Part shown: positions 46,578 to 55,177 of the stretch, in pieces | How positions within the stretch are numbered: position 1 is the first letter of the stretch | Layout of the letters: each line of letters starts with the position of its first letter | NCBI RefSeq assembly: GCF_023634805.2 | Contig: NZ_CP106881.1 | Location: 2,896,001-2,960,000, forward strand | Direction: 5' to 3' | Length of the DNA stretch: 64,000 nucleotides | Origin: Comamonas endophytica | GTDB taxonomy: Bacteria; Pseudomonadota; Gammaproteobacteria; Burkholderiales; Burkholderiaceae_C | Notes under the pieces: generated by a model | Database searches by the model: none | Seen by the model: the letters and a program-made list of their open reading frames with translations, nothing else | Told to the model about the DNA's origin: nothing | Made by a program: the position numbers and the translations under genes

Positions 46578-47510
46578 ATGTCGGTACTTGTCATTGCTGA
46601 ACACGACAATGCGTCCATCAAGAGCGCAACCCTGAACACCGTGACGGCCGCAGCCGCCTGCGGCGGCGACGTGCATGTGCTGGTGGCCGGCGAAGGCGCG
46701 GCCGCTGCCGCCCAGGCAGCCGCCCAGATCGCCGGCGTCTCCAAGGTGATCCACGCCGACGGCGCGGCGCTGAAGAACGGCCTGGCCGAGAACCTCGCCG
46801 CCCAGGTGCTGGCGATTGCCTCCGGCTACAGCCATATCCTGTTCCCGGCCACGGCCTCGGGCAAGAACGTCGCGCCGCGCGTGGCGGCCAAGCTCGATGT
46901 GGCGCAGATCAGCGACATCACCAAGGTCGTGAGCGCCGACACCTTCGAGCGCCCGATCTATGCCGGCAATGCGATTGCCACGGTGCAAAGCGGCGACGCC
47001 ACCAAGGTCGTCACCGTGCGCACGACCGGCTTCGATGCCGCGGCCGCCACCGGTGGCAGCGCCGCGGTTGAAACCACTGGCGCCGCGGCAGACGCCGGCA
47101 AGAGCCGTTTCGTGGGCAGCGAGATCGCCGCCAGCGACCGCCCCGAACTCACGGCCGCCAAGATCATCGTATCGGGCGGGCGCGCGCTGGGCTCGGCCGA
47201 GAAGTTCAACGAAGTCATCACGCCGCTGGCGGACAAGCTGGGCGCGGCCATCGGCGCCAGCCGCGCTGCCGTCGATGCGGGCTACGCCCCCAACGACCTG
47301 CAGGTCGGCCAGACCGGCAAGATCGTCGCGCCGCAGCTGTACGTGGCCGTCGGCATCTCGGGCGCGATCCAGCATCTGGCCGGCATGAAGGACTCGAAGG
47401 TGATCGTTGCGATCAACAAGGACGCCGAGGCGCCGATCTTCTCCGTGGCCGACTATGGCCTGGAAGGCGATCTGTTCACGGCCGTGCCCGAACTGGTCAA
47501 GGCGCTCTAA
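46578..47510 (+). CDS. etfA: Electron transfer flavoprotein subunit alpha
   Basis: The product is 310 residues. The N-terminal domain opens [20 protein letters not shown]. The C-terminal FAD domain has [38 protein letters not shown] and [19 protein letters not shown], matching the alpha-ETF signature. FAD is bound here at the interface with EtfB. An acyl-CoA dehydrogenase gene 1.3 kb downstream is a likely electron donor. Confidence 0.98.
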   Translation: MSVLVIAEHDNASIKSATLNTVTAAAACGGDVHVLVAGEGAAAAAQAAAQIAGVSKVIHADGAALKNGLAENLAAQVLAIASGYSHILFPATASGKNVAPRVAAKLDVAQISDITKVVSADTFERPIYAGNAIATVQSGDATKVVTVRTTGFDAAAATGGSAAVETTGAAADAGKSRFVGSEIAASDRPELTAAKIIVSGGRALGSAEKFNEVITPLADKLGAAIGASRAAVDAGYAPNDLQVGQTGKIVAPQLYVAVGISGAIQHLAGMKDSKVIVAINKDAEAPIFSVADYGLEGDLFTAVPELVKAL

Positions 47511-47523
47511 GCGCCGCGCCACC

Positions 47524-47544
47524 CCGCAGGGCCCGGCCCTGCGG
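47524..47544 (+). terminator. Hairpin after etfA
   Basis: CCGCAGGGC and GCCCTGCGG form a 9-bp stem with a 3-base loop, 13 bases after the etfA stop. No T-tract follows. It may terminate or attenuate transcription from etfBA into the downstream genes. Confidence 0.5.
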
Positions 47545-47649
47545 ACCTGCCTACAAGCCACCAAGGCCACCCAGGGCCCGCCTGCATGACGGGCCCTCCC
47601 TACAAGAACATGGCAACGCGCAAAGCGCGTGACCGAGGGAGACAAGTGC

Positions 47650-48798
47650 ATGGCTTCATTGATTGCAGCGTGGTCACGGGCCGCCCTGGCGCTGGCCTGT
47701 GCGCTGGCCGGCGCGGCAGCGCAGGCCCAGGCACAGCCATGGGTCGTGGGGCAGGTGGCTCCCTTGACGGGCATGGGCGGCACGCAGGGCCGAGCCTATG
47801 CGCAGGGCATGCGGCTGCATTTCGATCAGCTCAACAAGGCTGGCGGCATCCAGGGCCAGCCGGTCCAGCTGGTGGTGGTGGACGACGGCGGCCATCCCGA
47901 CAACACCGTGGCCCGCACGCGCGAGCTGCTGGCCAGATCCAGGCCGGTGCTGCTGGCCGGTTTCATGGGCAACGCCAACCTTGCGGCGCTGCTGGGAAGC
48001 GGCCTGCTCGAACAGGAACGCATCAGCCTGGTGGGCTACCAGGGCAACGACACCCAGGTCGCGCATGCACCGCGGGTCTTCAGCACTCGCGCCGGCCTGC
48101 AGGATGAAATGGCCAAGATCGCCAGCCATCTGGCGATCGTCGGCATCACGCGCGTGGCGGTGGTGACAGAGCAGCGCGCGGACAGCGATGCCGTGCTGCA
48201 GCTGGCCCAGACCGCGGCGATGCCGGCCGGCGCGAAGCCCGTGGCGCAGCTGATGCTCAGGAGCGGGCGCAGCCAGATGGCGGCAGCGGTAGACCAGCTG
48301 AACAAAAGCCATCCCGCGCCCCAGGCCATTTTGCTGATCGCTTCCAGCCCGGCAACCGCGGCCTTCGTCGAGGCCTACCGCATGGAATCCGGCACGGCGC
48401 AGATCTATGCCACCTCGGACTCGGACATCGAGCAGTTGGCCACCCGCCTGCCGCCCGAGCTGATGAGCGGCCTGTCGATCGCGCAGGTCGTGCCCAGCCC
48501 GTACCGGGTCTCCATGCGCCTGAACCGCGAGTTCCGCGATGCGCTGGCGGCCCAGCCCAGATCCGGCGAAACGCCCGCGAGCTACGCGATGATGGAAGGC
48601 TACGTCAACGCCAAGGTGGTGGCCGAAGCCCTGCGCCGCGCCCAGCCCGTGACCCGCGAAAGGCTGGGCGCCAGCCTGCGCAACTTCGGCCCGCACGATC
48701 TGGGCGGCTACTGGGTGGCGTTCAAGCCCGGTTCGCAGTTCGGTTCGCGCTTCGTGGACCTTTCCATCGTCAGCGCCTCGGGGCGCATCAGTTACTAG
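47650..48798 (+). CDS. LivK-like periplasmic branched-chain-amino-acid-type binding protein
   Basis: The product is about 382 residues from the ATG at 47650, preceded by GAGGGAG. The signal peptide MASLIAAWSRAALALACALA ends near AQA-Q (residues 28-30). The mature protein is a Peripla_BP_6 fold: VVGQVAPLTGMGGTQGRAYA, LHFDQLNKAGGIQGQPVQLV and YAMMEGYVNAKVVAEALRRA. No permease or ATPase genes of a Liv system are nearby. Such lone receptors are common in Comamonadaceae. Ligands of this class range from amino acids to aromatic acids. Confidence 0.9.
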   Translation: MASLIAAWSRAALALACALAGAAAQAQAQPWVVGQVAPLTGMGGTQGRAYAQGMRLHFDQLNKAGGIQGQPVQLVVVDDGGHPDNTVARTRELLARSRPVLLAGFMGNANLAALLGSGLLEQERISLVGYQGNDTQVAHAPRVFSTRAGLQDEMAKIASHLAIVGITRVAVVTEQRADSDAVLQLAQTAAMPAGAKPVAQLMLRSGRSQMAAAVDQLNKSHPAPQAILLIASSPATAAFVEAYRMESGTAQIYATSDSDIEQLATRLPPELMSGLSIAQVVPSPYRVSMRLNREFRDALAAQPRSGETPASYAMMEGYVNAKVVAEALRRAQPVTRERLGASLRNFGPHDLGGYWVAFKPGSQFGSRFVDLSIVSASGRISY

Positions 48799-48847
48799 AG
48801 TGCGTGGCCCGCAATCCGGCCCCAGCGCACCATTCCAAGGAGATTCG

Positions 48848-50683
48848 ATGAGCTACGCAGCACCGCTTCAAGACATGTTGTTCAACATGGAGCATCTGGC
48901 CGGGTTGGACCAGGTCGCGCAATTGCCGGGTTTCGAGGAAGCCGGCCTGGACACCGCACAGGCGGTGCTCGAGGAATGCGCCAAGTTCGCCCAGGGCGTG
49001 GTCGCGCCGCTGAACCGCGCCGGCGATCTTGCGCCGTCGAGCTGGAAGGACGGCATGGTCACCACCACCGAAGGCTTCAAGCAGGCCTTTCGGCAGTATG
49101 CCGAGGGCGGCTGGCAGGGCCTGCAGCATCCGGCGGACTTCGGCGGCCAGGGCCTGCCCAAGACCATCGGCGCGGCCTGCGTCGAGATGCTCAATGCCGC
49201 CAACCTGAGCTTTGCGCTGTGCCCGCTGCTGACCGATGGCGCGATCGAGGCGCTGCTGACGGCGGGCAGCGAGGAACTCAAGGCCACCTATCTGGAAAAG
49301 CTCGTGACCGGCCAGTGGACCGGCACCATGAACCTGACCGAGCCCCAGGCCGGCTCCGACCTGGCGCTGGTGCGCACGCGCGCCGAGCCCCAGGGCGGCG
49401 GCCCCCGGGGCAACGGCAGCTACAAGCTCTTCGGCACGAAGATCTTCATCACCTATGGCGAGCACGACATGGCCGAGAACATCGTCCATCTGGTGCTGGC
49501 GCGCGTGCAGGGCGCGCCCGAGGGCGTCAAGGGCATCAGCCTGTTCGTCGTGCCCAAGTTCCTGGTGGAAGAAGGCGGCGCCCTGGGCGCGCGCAACGAC
49601 GTGCAGTGCGTGTCCATCGAACACAAGCTGGGCATCAAGGCCTCGCCCACGGCGGTGCTGCAGTTCGGCGACGGCCTGGCGGGCAGCGTGGCCGATAGTG
49701 CAGGCGCGGGCGCACAGGGCTATCTGGTCGGCGAGGAAAACCGCGGCCTCGAGTACATGTTCATCATGATGAACGCCGCGCGCTACGCGGTGGGCGTGCA
49801 GGGCGTTGCCATTGCCGACCGCGCCTACCAACAGGCCGCGGCTTTTGCCAAGGAGCGCGTGCAAAGCCGCCCGGTCGATGGCAGCGCGTGGGCCAGCGTG
49901 CCGATCATCCATCATCCCGACGTGCGCCGCATGCTGATGACGATGCGCGCCACCACCGAGGGCTGCCGCGCCATGGCTGCCACTGCCGCTGCCGCCTATG
50001 ACCTGGCGCACCATCATCCCGACGCCGCACAGCGTGCGCAGCATGCGGCGCGCTACGAATTCCTGGTGCCGCTGGTCAAGGGCTACAGCACCGAGATGGC
50101 GCAGGAAGTCACGGGCCTGGGCGTGCAGGTGCACGGCGGCATGGGCTTCATCGAGGAGACCGGCGCCGCCCAGCACTACCGCGATGCCAAGATCCTGCCG
50201 ATTTACGAGGGCACGACGGCGATCCAGGCCAACGACCTGGTGGGCCGCAAGACCGTGCGCGATGGCGGCCAGGTGGCGCGCGGCTTTGCCGCGCAGATCG
50301 AGGAAACCGAGCAGCAATTGCAGGCCTGCGGCACGCCGGCCGCGCAGTCGGTGGCGCGCCAGCTGCGCGCCGCGCGCCTGGCCTTTCTGGAGGTCGTCGA
50401 CTACCTGCTGGCCCACGCCAAGGCGCAGCCCAATGCGGCCTATGCGGGCAGCGTTCCCTACCTGATGCTGGCGGGCAATCTGATGGCCGGCTGGCAGCTG
50501 GCACGCGCGCTGTGGGTGGCCGAGCAGCTGTTGCCGGCGGGACAGGATGCGCGCTTTCTGCAGGCGAAGATCGCCACGGCGCGCTTCTATGCCGAACACG
50601 TCCTGGTCAGGACCGGCGCGCTGCGCGACAGCGTGGTGCAGGGCGCCGACAGCGTCATGGCGCTGCCCATCGAAGATTTCTGA
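48848..50683 (+). CDS. Acyl-CoA dehydrogenase, long C-terminal-domain class (DmdC-like)
   Basis: The product is 611 residues from the ATG at 48848. Compared with 380-residue classical enzymes it has the extra C-terminal domain of the DmdC/3-methylmercaptopropionyl-CoA dehydrogenase-like class. It opens MSYAAPLQDMLFNMEHL, and has the FAD-binding TGTMNLTEPQAGSDLALVRT, a GLGVQVHGGMGFIEETGAAQ motif and the IYEGTTAIQANDLVGRK catalytic-region signature. It oxidises an acyl-CoA to the 2-enoyl-CoA, passing electrons to ETF, which is encoded nearby. The chain specificity cannot be assigned from sequence alone. Confidence 0.93.
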   Translation: MSYAAPLQDMLFNMEHLAGLDQVAQLPGFEEAGLDTAQAVLEECAKFAQGVVAPLNRAGDLAPSSWKDGMVTTTEGFKQAFRQYAEGGWQGLQHPADFGGQGLPKTIGAACVEMLNAANLSFALCPLLTDGAIEALLTAGSEELKATYLEKLVTGQWTGTMNLTEPQAGSDLALVRTRAEPQGGGPRGNGSYKLFGTKIFITYGEHDMAENIVHLVLARVQGAPEGVKGISLFVVPKFLVEEGGALGARNDVQCVSIEHKLGIKASPTAVLQFGDGLAGSVADSAGAGAQGYLVGEENRGLEYMFIMMNAARYAVGVQGVAIADRAYQQAAAFAKERVQSRPVDGSAWASVPIIHHPDVRRMLMTMRATTEGCRAMAATAAAAYDLAHHHPDAAQRAQHAARYEFLVPLVKGYSTEMAQEVTGLGVQVHGGMGFIEETGAAQHYRDAKILPIYEGTTAIQANDLVGRKTVRDGGQVARGFAAQIEETEQQLQACGTPAAQSVARQLRAARLAFLEVVDYLLAHAKAQPNAAYAGSVPYLMLAGNLMAGWQLARALWVAEQLLPAGQDARFLQAKIATARFYAEHVLVRTGALRDSVVQGADSVMALPIEDF

Positions 50684-50763
50684 TTTCCGCCGCCAAGGCC
50701 GTTGCAGGCGCCCTCCAGAGCGCGCCGCAACCCGCCCTTGTTTCAACCAGAGAGGAGACACGC

Positions 50764-51720
50764 ATGTCGCAACTTCCCAAGGCGCTGCAGGGCCTGTCCC
50801 TGCCGGTCATCGCCTCGCCGCTGTTCATCATCAGCAATCCGAAGATGGTGATTGCGCAGTGCCAGGCCGGCGTCGTCGGCTCGATGCCCGCGCTCAATGC
50901 GCGCCCCGCGGCGCAGCTCGAGGACTGGCTGGCAGAGATCACCGAAACGCTCGCGGCCTACGACCGCGCGAACCCGGACCGTCCGGCCGCGCCCTTCGCC
51001 ATCAACCAGATAGTGCACAAGAGCAATGACCGGCTCGAGCACGACATGGAGGTCTGCGCGCGGTATCAGGTGCCGATCGTCATCACCTCGCTCGGCGCGC
51101 GCGAGGACGTCAACCAGGCGGTGCACGGCTGGGGCGGCGTGGTGCTGCACGACATCATCAACAACCGCTTCGCGCATAAGGCGGTGGAGAAGGGCGCGGA
51201 TGGCCTGGTGGCCGTGGCCGCAGGTGCCGGCGGGCATGCGGGCGGCAAGAGCCCGTTCGCGCTGATCCAGGAAATCCGCCAGTGGTTCGACGGGCCACTG
51301 GCGCTGTCGGGCGCGATCGCCTCGGGCGGCGCGGTGCTGGCCGCGCAGGCCATGGGCGCCGACTTCGCCTATATCGGCTCTGCCTTCATTGCCACGCACG
51401 AGGCGCGCGCCAGCGACGCCTACAAGCAGGCGATCGTCGACGGCAATTCGGACGATATCGTCTACAGCAATCTGTTCACCGGGGTGCACGGCAACTACCT
51501 GGCGCCTTCGATACGCGCGGCCGGCCTCGATCCCGAGAACCTGCCTGAATCCGACCCGAGCCAGATGAACTTCGCCGGCGGCGCCACCAAGGCCTGGAAG
51601 GACATCTGGGGCTGCGGTCAGGGCATTGGCGCGATCGACGCCATCACCAGCGTGGCCGAGCGCGTGGCGCAGCTGCGCAGCGAATACGAAGCGGCGCGTG
51701 CCCGTCTGGCGCTGGGCTGA
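50764..51720 (+). CDS. Nitronate monooxygenase (NPD family, FMN-dependent)
   Basis: The product is 318 residues from the ATG at 50764, preceded by GAGAGGAG. The TIM barrel opens LSLPVIASPLFIISNPKMVI. It carries the FMN phosphate region VAVAAGAGGHAGGKSPFALI, LALSGAIASGGAVLAAQAMG and DFAYIGSAFIATHEARAS, which is diagnostic for the 2-nitropropane-dioxygenase family. It oxidises toxic alkyl nitronates such as propionate-3-nitronate. It follows the acyl-CoA dehydrogenase gene by 80 bases, perhaps in one operon. Its stop codon directly abuts that of the convergent GbsR gene. Confidence 0.92.
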   Translation: MSQLPKALQGLSLPVIASPLFIISNPKMVIAQCQAGVVGSMPALNARPAAQLEDWLAEITETLAAYDRANPDRPAAPFAINQIVHKSNDRLEHDMEVCARYQVPIVITSLGAREDVNQAVHGWGGVVLHDIINNRFAHKAVEKGADGLVAVAAGAGGHAGGKSPFALIQEIRQWFDGPLALSGAIASGGAVLAAQAMGADFAYIGSAFIATHEARASDAYKQAIVDGNSDDIVYSNLFTGVHGNYLAPSIRAAGLDPENLPESDPSQMNFAGGATKAWKDIWGCGQGIGAIDAITSVAERVAQLRSEYEAARARLALG

Positions 51721-52314
51721 TCAGGGCGTGGCAGGCGGCAGCCCGCGTGCCGGATTGCTTTTGCCTGTGAGGCGGTCCTTGAATTCCAGCACACGGGTCA
51801 CAGCCGCGCCCATGCCCATCAGCTGCTTGGCGGTGTCCGGCGACAGGCGCTGGATCTCGTCGAACCAGGTCATCAGCCGGTCGATGAGCTCGTGCATGTC
51901 GCGCATGCGTTCCTGTGCGTAGCGCTCCTCCTCGCTGGCCGGGTCTTCCAGCAGCGCGGCGCGCAGCATCGACTGCGTCGGCTCGATCTCGCGGCGCCGG
52001 CGCTCCTCGGCGAGCAGCCTGAAGATCTCCCAGACATCCTGCGGCGCGTCGAAGTATTCGCGCCGGTCGCCGGGGTGGTGGCGCAGATGCACCAGGCGCC
52101 ATGACTGCAGCTCCTTGAGGCCCATGCTCACGTTCGAGCGCGAGAAGGCCAGCGCTTCCGCGATCTGATCCGCATTGAGCGCCACCGGCGACAGGAACAG
52201 CAGCGCATAGATCTGGCCCACCGTGCGGTTGATGCCCCAGCGGCTGCCCATCTCGCCGAAATGCGAGATGAACTGGCGGTTGAGTTCGGGAAGGGGTGTG
52301 CTGCTTTGCGTCAT
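51721..52314 (-). CDS. GbsR/MarR-family winged-helix regulator
   Basis: The product is 197 residues. The HTH lies near residues 40-70 (LNADQIAEALAFSRSNVSMG, then LKELQSWRLVHLRHHPGDRR), within the typical GbsR frame beginning FISHFGEMGSRWGINRTVGQ. The C-terminal half is helical and charged (EERRRREIEPTQSMLRAAL), probably for dimerisation. GbsR proteins respond to choline or other small effectors, but the ligand here is unknown. It is convergent with nitronate monooxygenase, sharing no intergenic base. It starts 226 bases before the acyltransferase gene on the opposite strand. Confidence 0.9.
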   Translation of the reverse strand: MTQSSTPLPELNRQFISHFGEMGSRWGINRTVGQIYALLFLSPVALNADQIAEALAFSRSNVSMGLKELQSWRLVHLRHHPGDRREYFDAPQDVWEIFRLLAEERRRREIEPTQSMLRAALLEDPASEEERYAQERMRDMHELIDRLMTWFDEIQRLSPDTAKQLMGMGAAVTRVLEFKDRLTGKSNPARGLPPATP

Positions 52315-52540
52315 CCCGGCATTGTCCCTTTGTTGCCTGGATTTTCAGAAGCTACTGAAACAGTCGAAGATCCGAGTAGGGTCATTGGAGTCGCGTGCGA
52401 GCGACAGCGGCCGTCGCGGGAAAAGCGCACAATGGCGGTCGCAGGTCCTGGGGCCTGTGCGCCCGGTATCGCCGCTGCGCACAGGCCCCAGGCCTTTGTC
52501 CATGGCGCCGCCCGTTGGCGCCGTCTCGCGATCAATTTCC

Positions 52541-53671
52541 ATGTCTTCCCTGTCTCCCGTTTCGCGCAACGCGGTCATCGACTGCACCAAAGGCCTGGCT
52601 TGCGCCCTCATCATCTGGCACCACCTGGCGTTCTACGGCCCCATGGCGGACGTGGTGCAGCCGCTGCTGCCGGGCCTGATCGAATGGCTCTATGAGGATG
52701 CACGCATGGCCGTGCAGCTGTTCCTGGTGCTGGCTGGCTATCTCGCTGCGGCCAGCCTTGCGCCCGATGGCCTGGCGCGCCACAGCCAGCCTTGGGTGCA
52801 GATCGTGCGGCGCTTCGTGCGCCTGGTCGTGCCGCTGGCCGTGGCGCTGGTGCTGGCGGTGCTGGTCACGGCGCTGGTGCGCCCCTGGTTCGACCATGCC
52901 TCGCTCTCGGCCGCGCCGACCCTGTTCCAGCTGCTGGCCCATGCGCTGCTGCTGCAGGGCATCGTCGGCGAGGAGTCGCTGTCGGCAGGCGTCTGGTACG
53001 TCTCCATCGACTTCCAGCTGTTTGCGCTCACGGCGCTGCTGTTCGCCGTGGTGCGCTGGTTCGATGCCGCACCTGGCACTGCGCCGCGCGCCCGGCCCAC
53101 CCCCGGCCAGATCGCCGTCGTGCTGCTGGCCGCCGCTTCGCTCTGGGGCTTCAACCGCGATGCCGATTTCGACAACTGGGCGGTCTATTTCTTTGGCGCC
53201 TATGGCCTGGGAATGATGGCTTTCTGGGCGGTGCGATCGCCCCGGCCCTGGGCCTGGAGCGCGCTGATGGCGGCGCTGCTGGGCGTCGCGCTGTGGCTGG
53301 AGTGGCGCACCCGCATCGCGCTGGCCGGCGCCGCGGCGCTGGCGCTGATCGCCGCCATGCGCAGCCCGCAACTGCAGCGGCTGCAGGGCCCGGTGCGGCT
53401 GCAGCAACTGGGCCGGATGTCGTACTCGGTGTTCCTGGTGCACTTTCCAGTGTGCCTGCTGGTCAATGCCGTGGTGACCTGGTTCTGGCCGGAGTCGCTG
53501 GCCATCAATCTGTTCGGGCTGTGCGCGGCGTTTGCGCTGTCGCTGGCGGTGGGGCGTTTTCTGTACCTGCGTGTCGAGCGGCACATGCCCGGCTGGCAGG
53601 ATGTGGTGCGCTGGCAGGCAAGCCTGGTGGGCACGGGGATGCTGATGACTTGGGTGACGGCTTGGGTCTAG
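52541..53671 (+). CDS. Acyltransferase-3 family membrane protein
   Basis: The product is 376 residues from the ATG at 52541, with an ATG at 52502 also in frame. About ten hydrophobic helices cover the chain. The family's conserved opening is visible: RNAVIDCTKGLACALIIWHH near residue 8 (the catalytic-type His) and MAVQLFLVLAGYLAAASL. The C-terminal part has LQQLGRMSYSVFLVHFPVCL. Such enzymes O-acetylate envelope polysaccharides, peptidoglycan or antibiotics from the cytoplasmic membrane. No polysaccharide cluster is nearby, so the acceptor is unknown. Confidence 0.88.
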   Translation: MSSLSPVSRNAVIDCTKGLACALIIWHHLAFYGPMADVVQPLLPGLIEWLYEDARMAVQLFLVLAGYLAAASLAPDGLARHSQPWVQIVRRFVRLVVPLAVALVLAVLVTALVRPWFDHASLSAAPTLFQLLAHALLLQGIVGEESLSAGVWYVSIDFQLFALTALLFAVVRWFDAAPGTAPRARPTPGQIAVVLLAAASLWGFNRDADFDNWAVYFFGAYGLGMMAFWAVRSPRPWAWSALMAALLGVALWLEWRTRIALAGAAALALIAAMRSPQLQRLQGPVRLQQLGRMSYSVFLVHFPVCLLVNAVVTWFWPESLAINLFGLCAAFALSLAVGRFLYLRVERHMPGWQDVVRWQASLVGTGMLMTWVTAWV

Positions 53672-53699
53672 CCACGGCTTGGCGCGTCTTGCGGCGCCA

Positions 53700-54107
53700 T
53701 CACCGATGCAGCTCCCCGGCGCTTTCCGGCTGATAAAGGATTCCCGTCACGCGCACCGTCATGGTCTTGCCCCCCGGTCCGGGCCAGGCCAGTTCATCGC
53801 CCACCGACAACCCCAGCAAAGCACTGCCCACGGGTGCCAGGATCGACACGCGGTCGGCGCGGCCGTCGATGTCGCGTGGATAAACCAGCGTCAGCTGGAA
53901 TTCCTGGCGGGTTTCCAGCAGTTCGAACTGTACCGTGGAGTTCATCGTCACCACATCGGGTGGCACCTGCGCCGGCTCGACCACATCCGCGCGGTCCAGC
54001 TCGGCCTCGAGATCGGCCTTGCCCGCAAATGCGGGAGTGGCCGCCAGCAGGGCTTCGATGCGATCGAGATCGAGGGAGGAGAGAATGATCTGCGGCTTGC
54101 GCGACAT
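53700..54107 (-). CDS. rnk: Rnk-like regulator with GreA/GreB C-terminal domain
   Basis: The product is 135 residues. The short N-terminal coiled region (SSLDLDRIEALLAATPAFAG) lacks the long acidic coiled coil of GreA. The C-terminal FKBP-like domain shows VTMNSTVQFELLETRQEFQL and ILAPVGSALLGLSVGDELAW, the GreA/GreB core. Rnk of E. coli (nucleoside diphosphate kinase regulator) binds RNA polymerase without having anti-pausing activity. It is a single gene, converging with the acyltransferase gene across 28 bases. Confidence 0.9.
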   Translation of the reverse strand: MSRKPQIILSSLDLDRIEALLAATPAFAGKADLEAELDRADVVEPAQVPPDVVTMNSTVQFELLETRQEFQLTLVYPRDIDGRADRVSILAPVGSALLGLSVGDELAWPGPGGKTMTVRVTGILYQPESAGELHR

Positions 54108-54150
54108 GGGGGACCTTGTGGAGATGAACGCTCCACTGTAGGGGAACGCA

Positions 54151-54177
54151 GGTATCGCACTGTTTTGGTGCGATACC
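54151..54177. terminator. Hairpin between fghA and rnk
   Basis: A perfect 10-bp inverted repeat GGTATCGCAC/GTGCGATACC with a 7-base TGTTTTG loop begins 11 bases beyond the fghA stop. There is no clear U-tract on the minus strand. Confidence 0.55.
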
Positions 54178-54187
54178 CCCGGCGTAC

Positions 54188-55051
54188 TCAGGCGTTCAAT
54201 TGCTGCGCATGGTGGCGCAGATGGTCATCGATGAAGGTCTGGATGAAGTAGTAGCCATGGTCATACCCCGAGTGGCGGCGCAGCGTCAATGGCTGGCCGA
54301 CCTGGCCACAGGCGGCTTCGAAGGCTTCGGGCAGCAGCTGCTTTTCCATCAGGAACTTGTCGGCCAGGCCCTGGTCGACGAGGATGCCGCCGGGGTAGGG
54401 CGCGGCGGTCTGCGCGGCCATCAGCAAAGTTGCGTCGTGTGCCGCCCAGGTGGACTGGTCCTCGCCCAGATAGCCGGTGAATGCCTTGCGTCCCCAGGCG
54501 CATTCGGTGGGATTGGCGATGGGCGCAAAGGCCGACAGGCTCTTGAAGCGCCCCGGGTGGCGCAGCGCCAGCGTCAGCGCGCCATGCCCGCCCATGGAGT
54601 GGCCGAAGATGCCGATACGCTCGCTGTCGATGGGCAGCTTGCGGCCCACGAGTGGCAGCAGCTCCTCCATCAGATAGCTCTCCATGCGCCAGTGCAGGCC
54701 CCAGGGCCGCGTGGTGGCATCCAGGTAGAAACCGGCGCCCACGCCGAAGTCCCAGCTGTCCGATTCCCCGGGCAGATTGGCGCCGCGCGGGCTGGTGTCG
54801 GGAGCGATCAGCGCCATGCCCAGCTCGGCCGCCAGGCGCTGGGCGCCGGCCTTGGTCATGAAGGTCTCTTCGGTACAGGTCAGCCCCGCCAGATAGACCA
54901 GCGCCGGTACCTTCTCCCCGGCCACCGCCTTGGGCGGCAGATAGACCGAGAATTTCATCGGCAGGCCGATCTCGTTCGAGGCGTGGCGGTAAAAACGCTG
55001 GGCGCCGCCAAAGGCGGCATGGGCGCTGAGCAATTCCAGGGCGTCGGACAT
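54188..55051 (-). CDS. fghA: S-formylglutathione hydrolase
   Basis: The product is 287 residues, a full-length esterase-D-type alpha/beta hydrolase. The nucleophile elbow GIFGHSMGGHGALTLALRH is near residue 148, and the catalytic His is in HSGYDHGYYFIQTFIDDHLR near the end. The N-terminal segment ALVYLAGLTCTEETFMTKAG and the Trp-rich DSWDFGVGAGFYLDATTRPW are specific to FGH. It completes glutathione-dependent formaldehyde detoxification by releasing formate. The partner dehydrogenase (adhC/frmA) is not in the window. GGAG precedes the ATG. Confidence 0.97.
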   Translation of the reverse strand: MSDALELLSAHAAFGGAQRFYRHASNEIGLPMKFSVYLPPKAVAGEKVPALVYLAGLTCTEETFMTKAGAQRLAAELGMALIAPDTSPRGANLPGESDSWDFGVGAGFYLDATTRPWGLHWRMESYLMEELLPLVGRKLPIDSERIGIFGHSMGGHGALTLALRHPGRFKSLSAFAPIANPTECAWGRKAFTGYLGEDQSTWAAHDATLLMAAQTAAPYPGGILVDQGLADKFLMEKQLLPEAFEAACGQVGQPLTLRRHSGYDHGYYFIQTFIDDHLRHHAQQLNA

Positions 55052-55114
55052 GCGGGAGTTTCTCCGGAAAAAAGATGTCCGTGCAGTGTGCCAGCACGGG
55101 TGGCGGGATGACGC

Positions 55115-55151
55115 AAAAAAGCCCGCAGGGCCGAAGCATCTGCGGGCTTTT
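55115..55151 (-). terminator. Terminator after gltA
   Basis: AAAGCCCGCAG (55118-55128) pairs with CTGCGGGCTTT (55140-55150). On the minus strand the stem ends in a T6 run, which fits termination of the sdh-gltA transcript. Confidence 0.85.
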
Positions 55152-55177
55152 CCGGCAGCGGCCGAAGCCGCGTGCGC

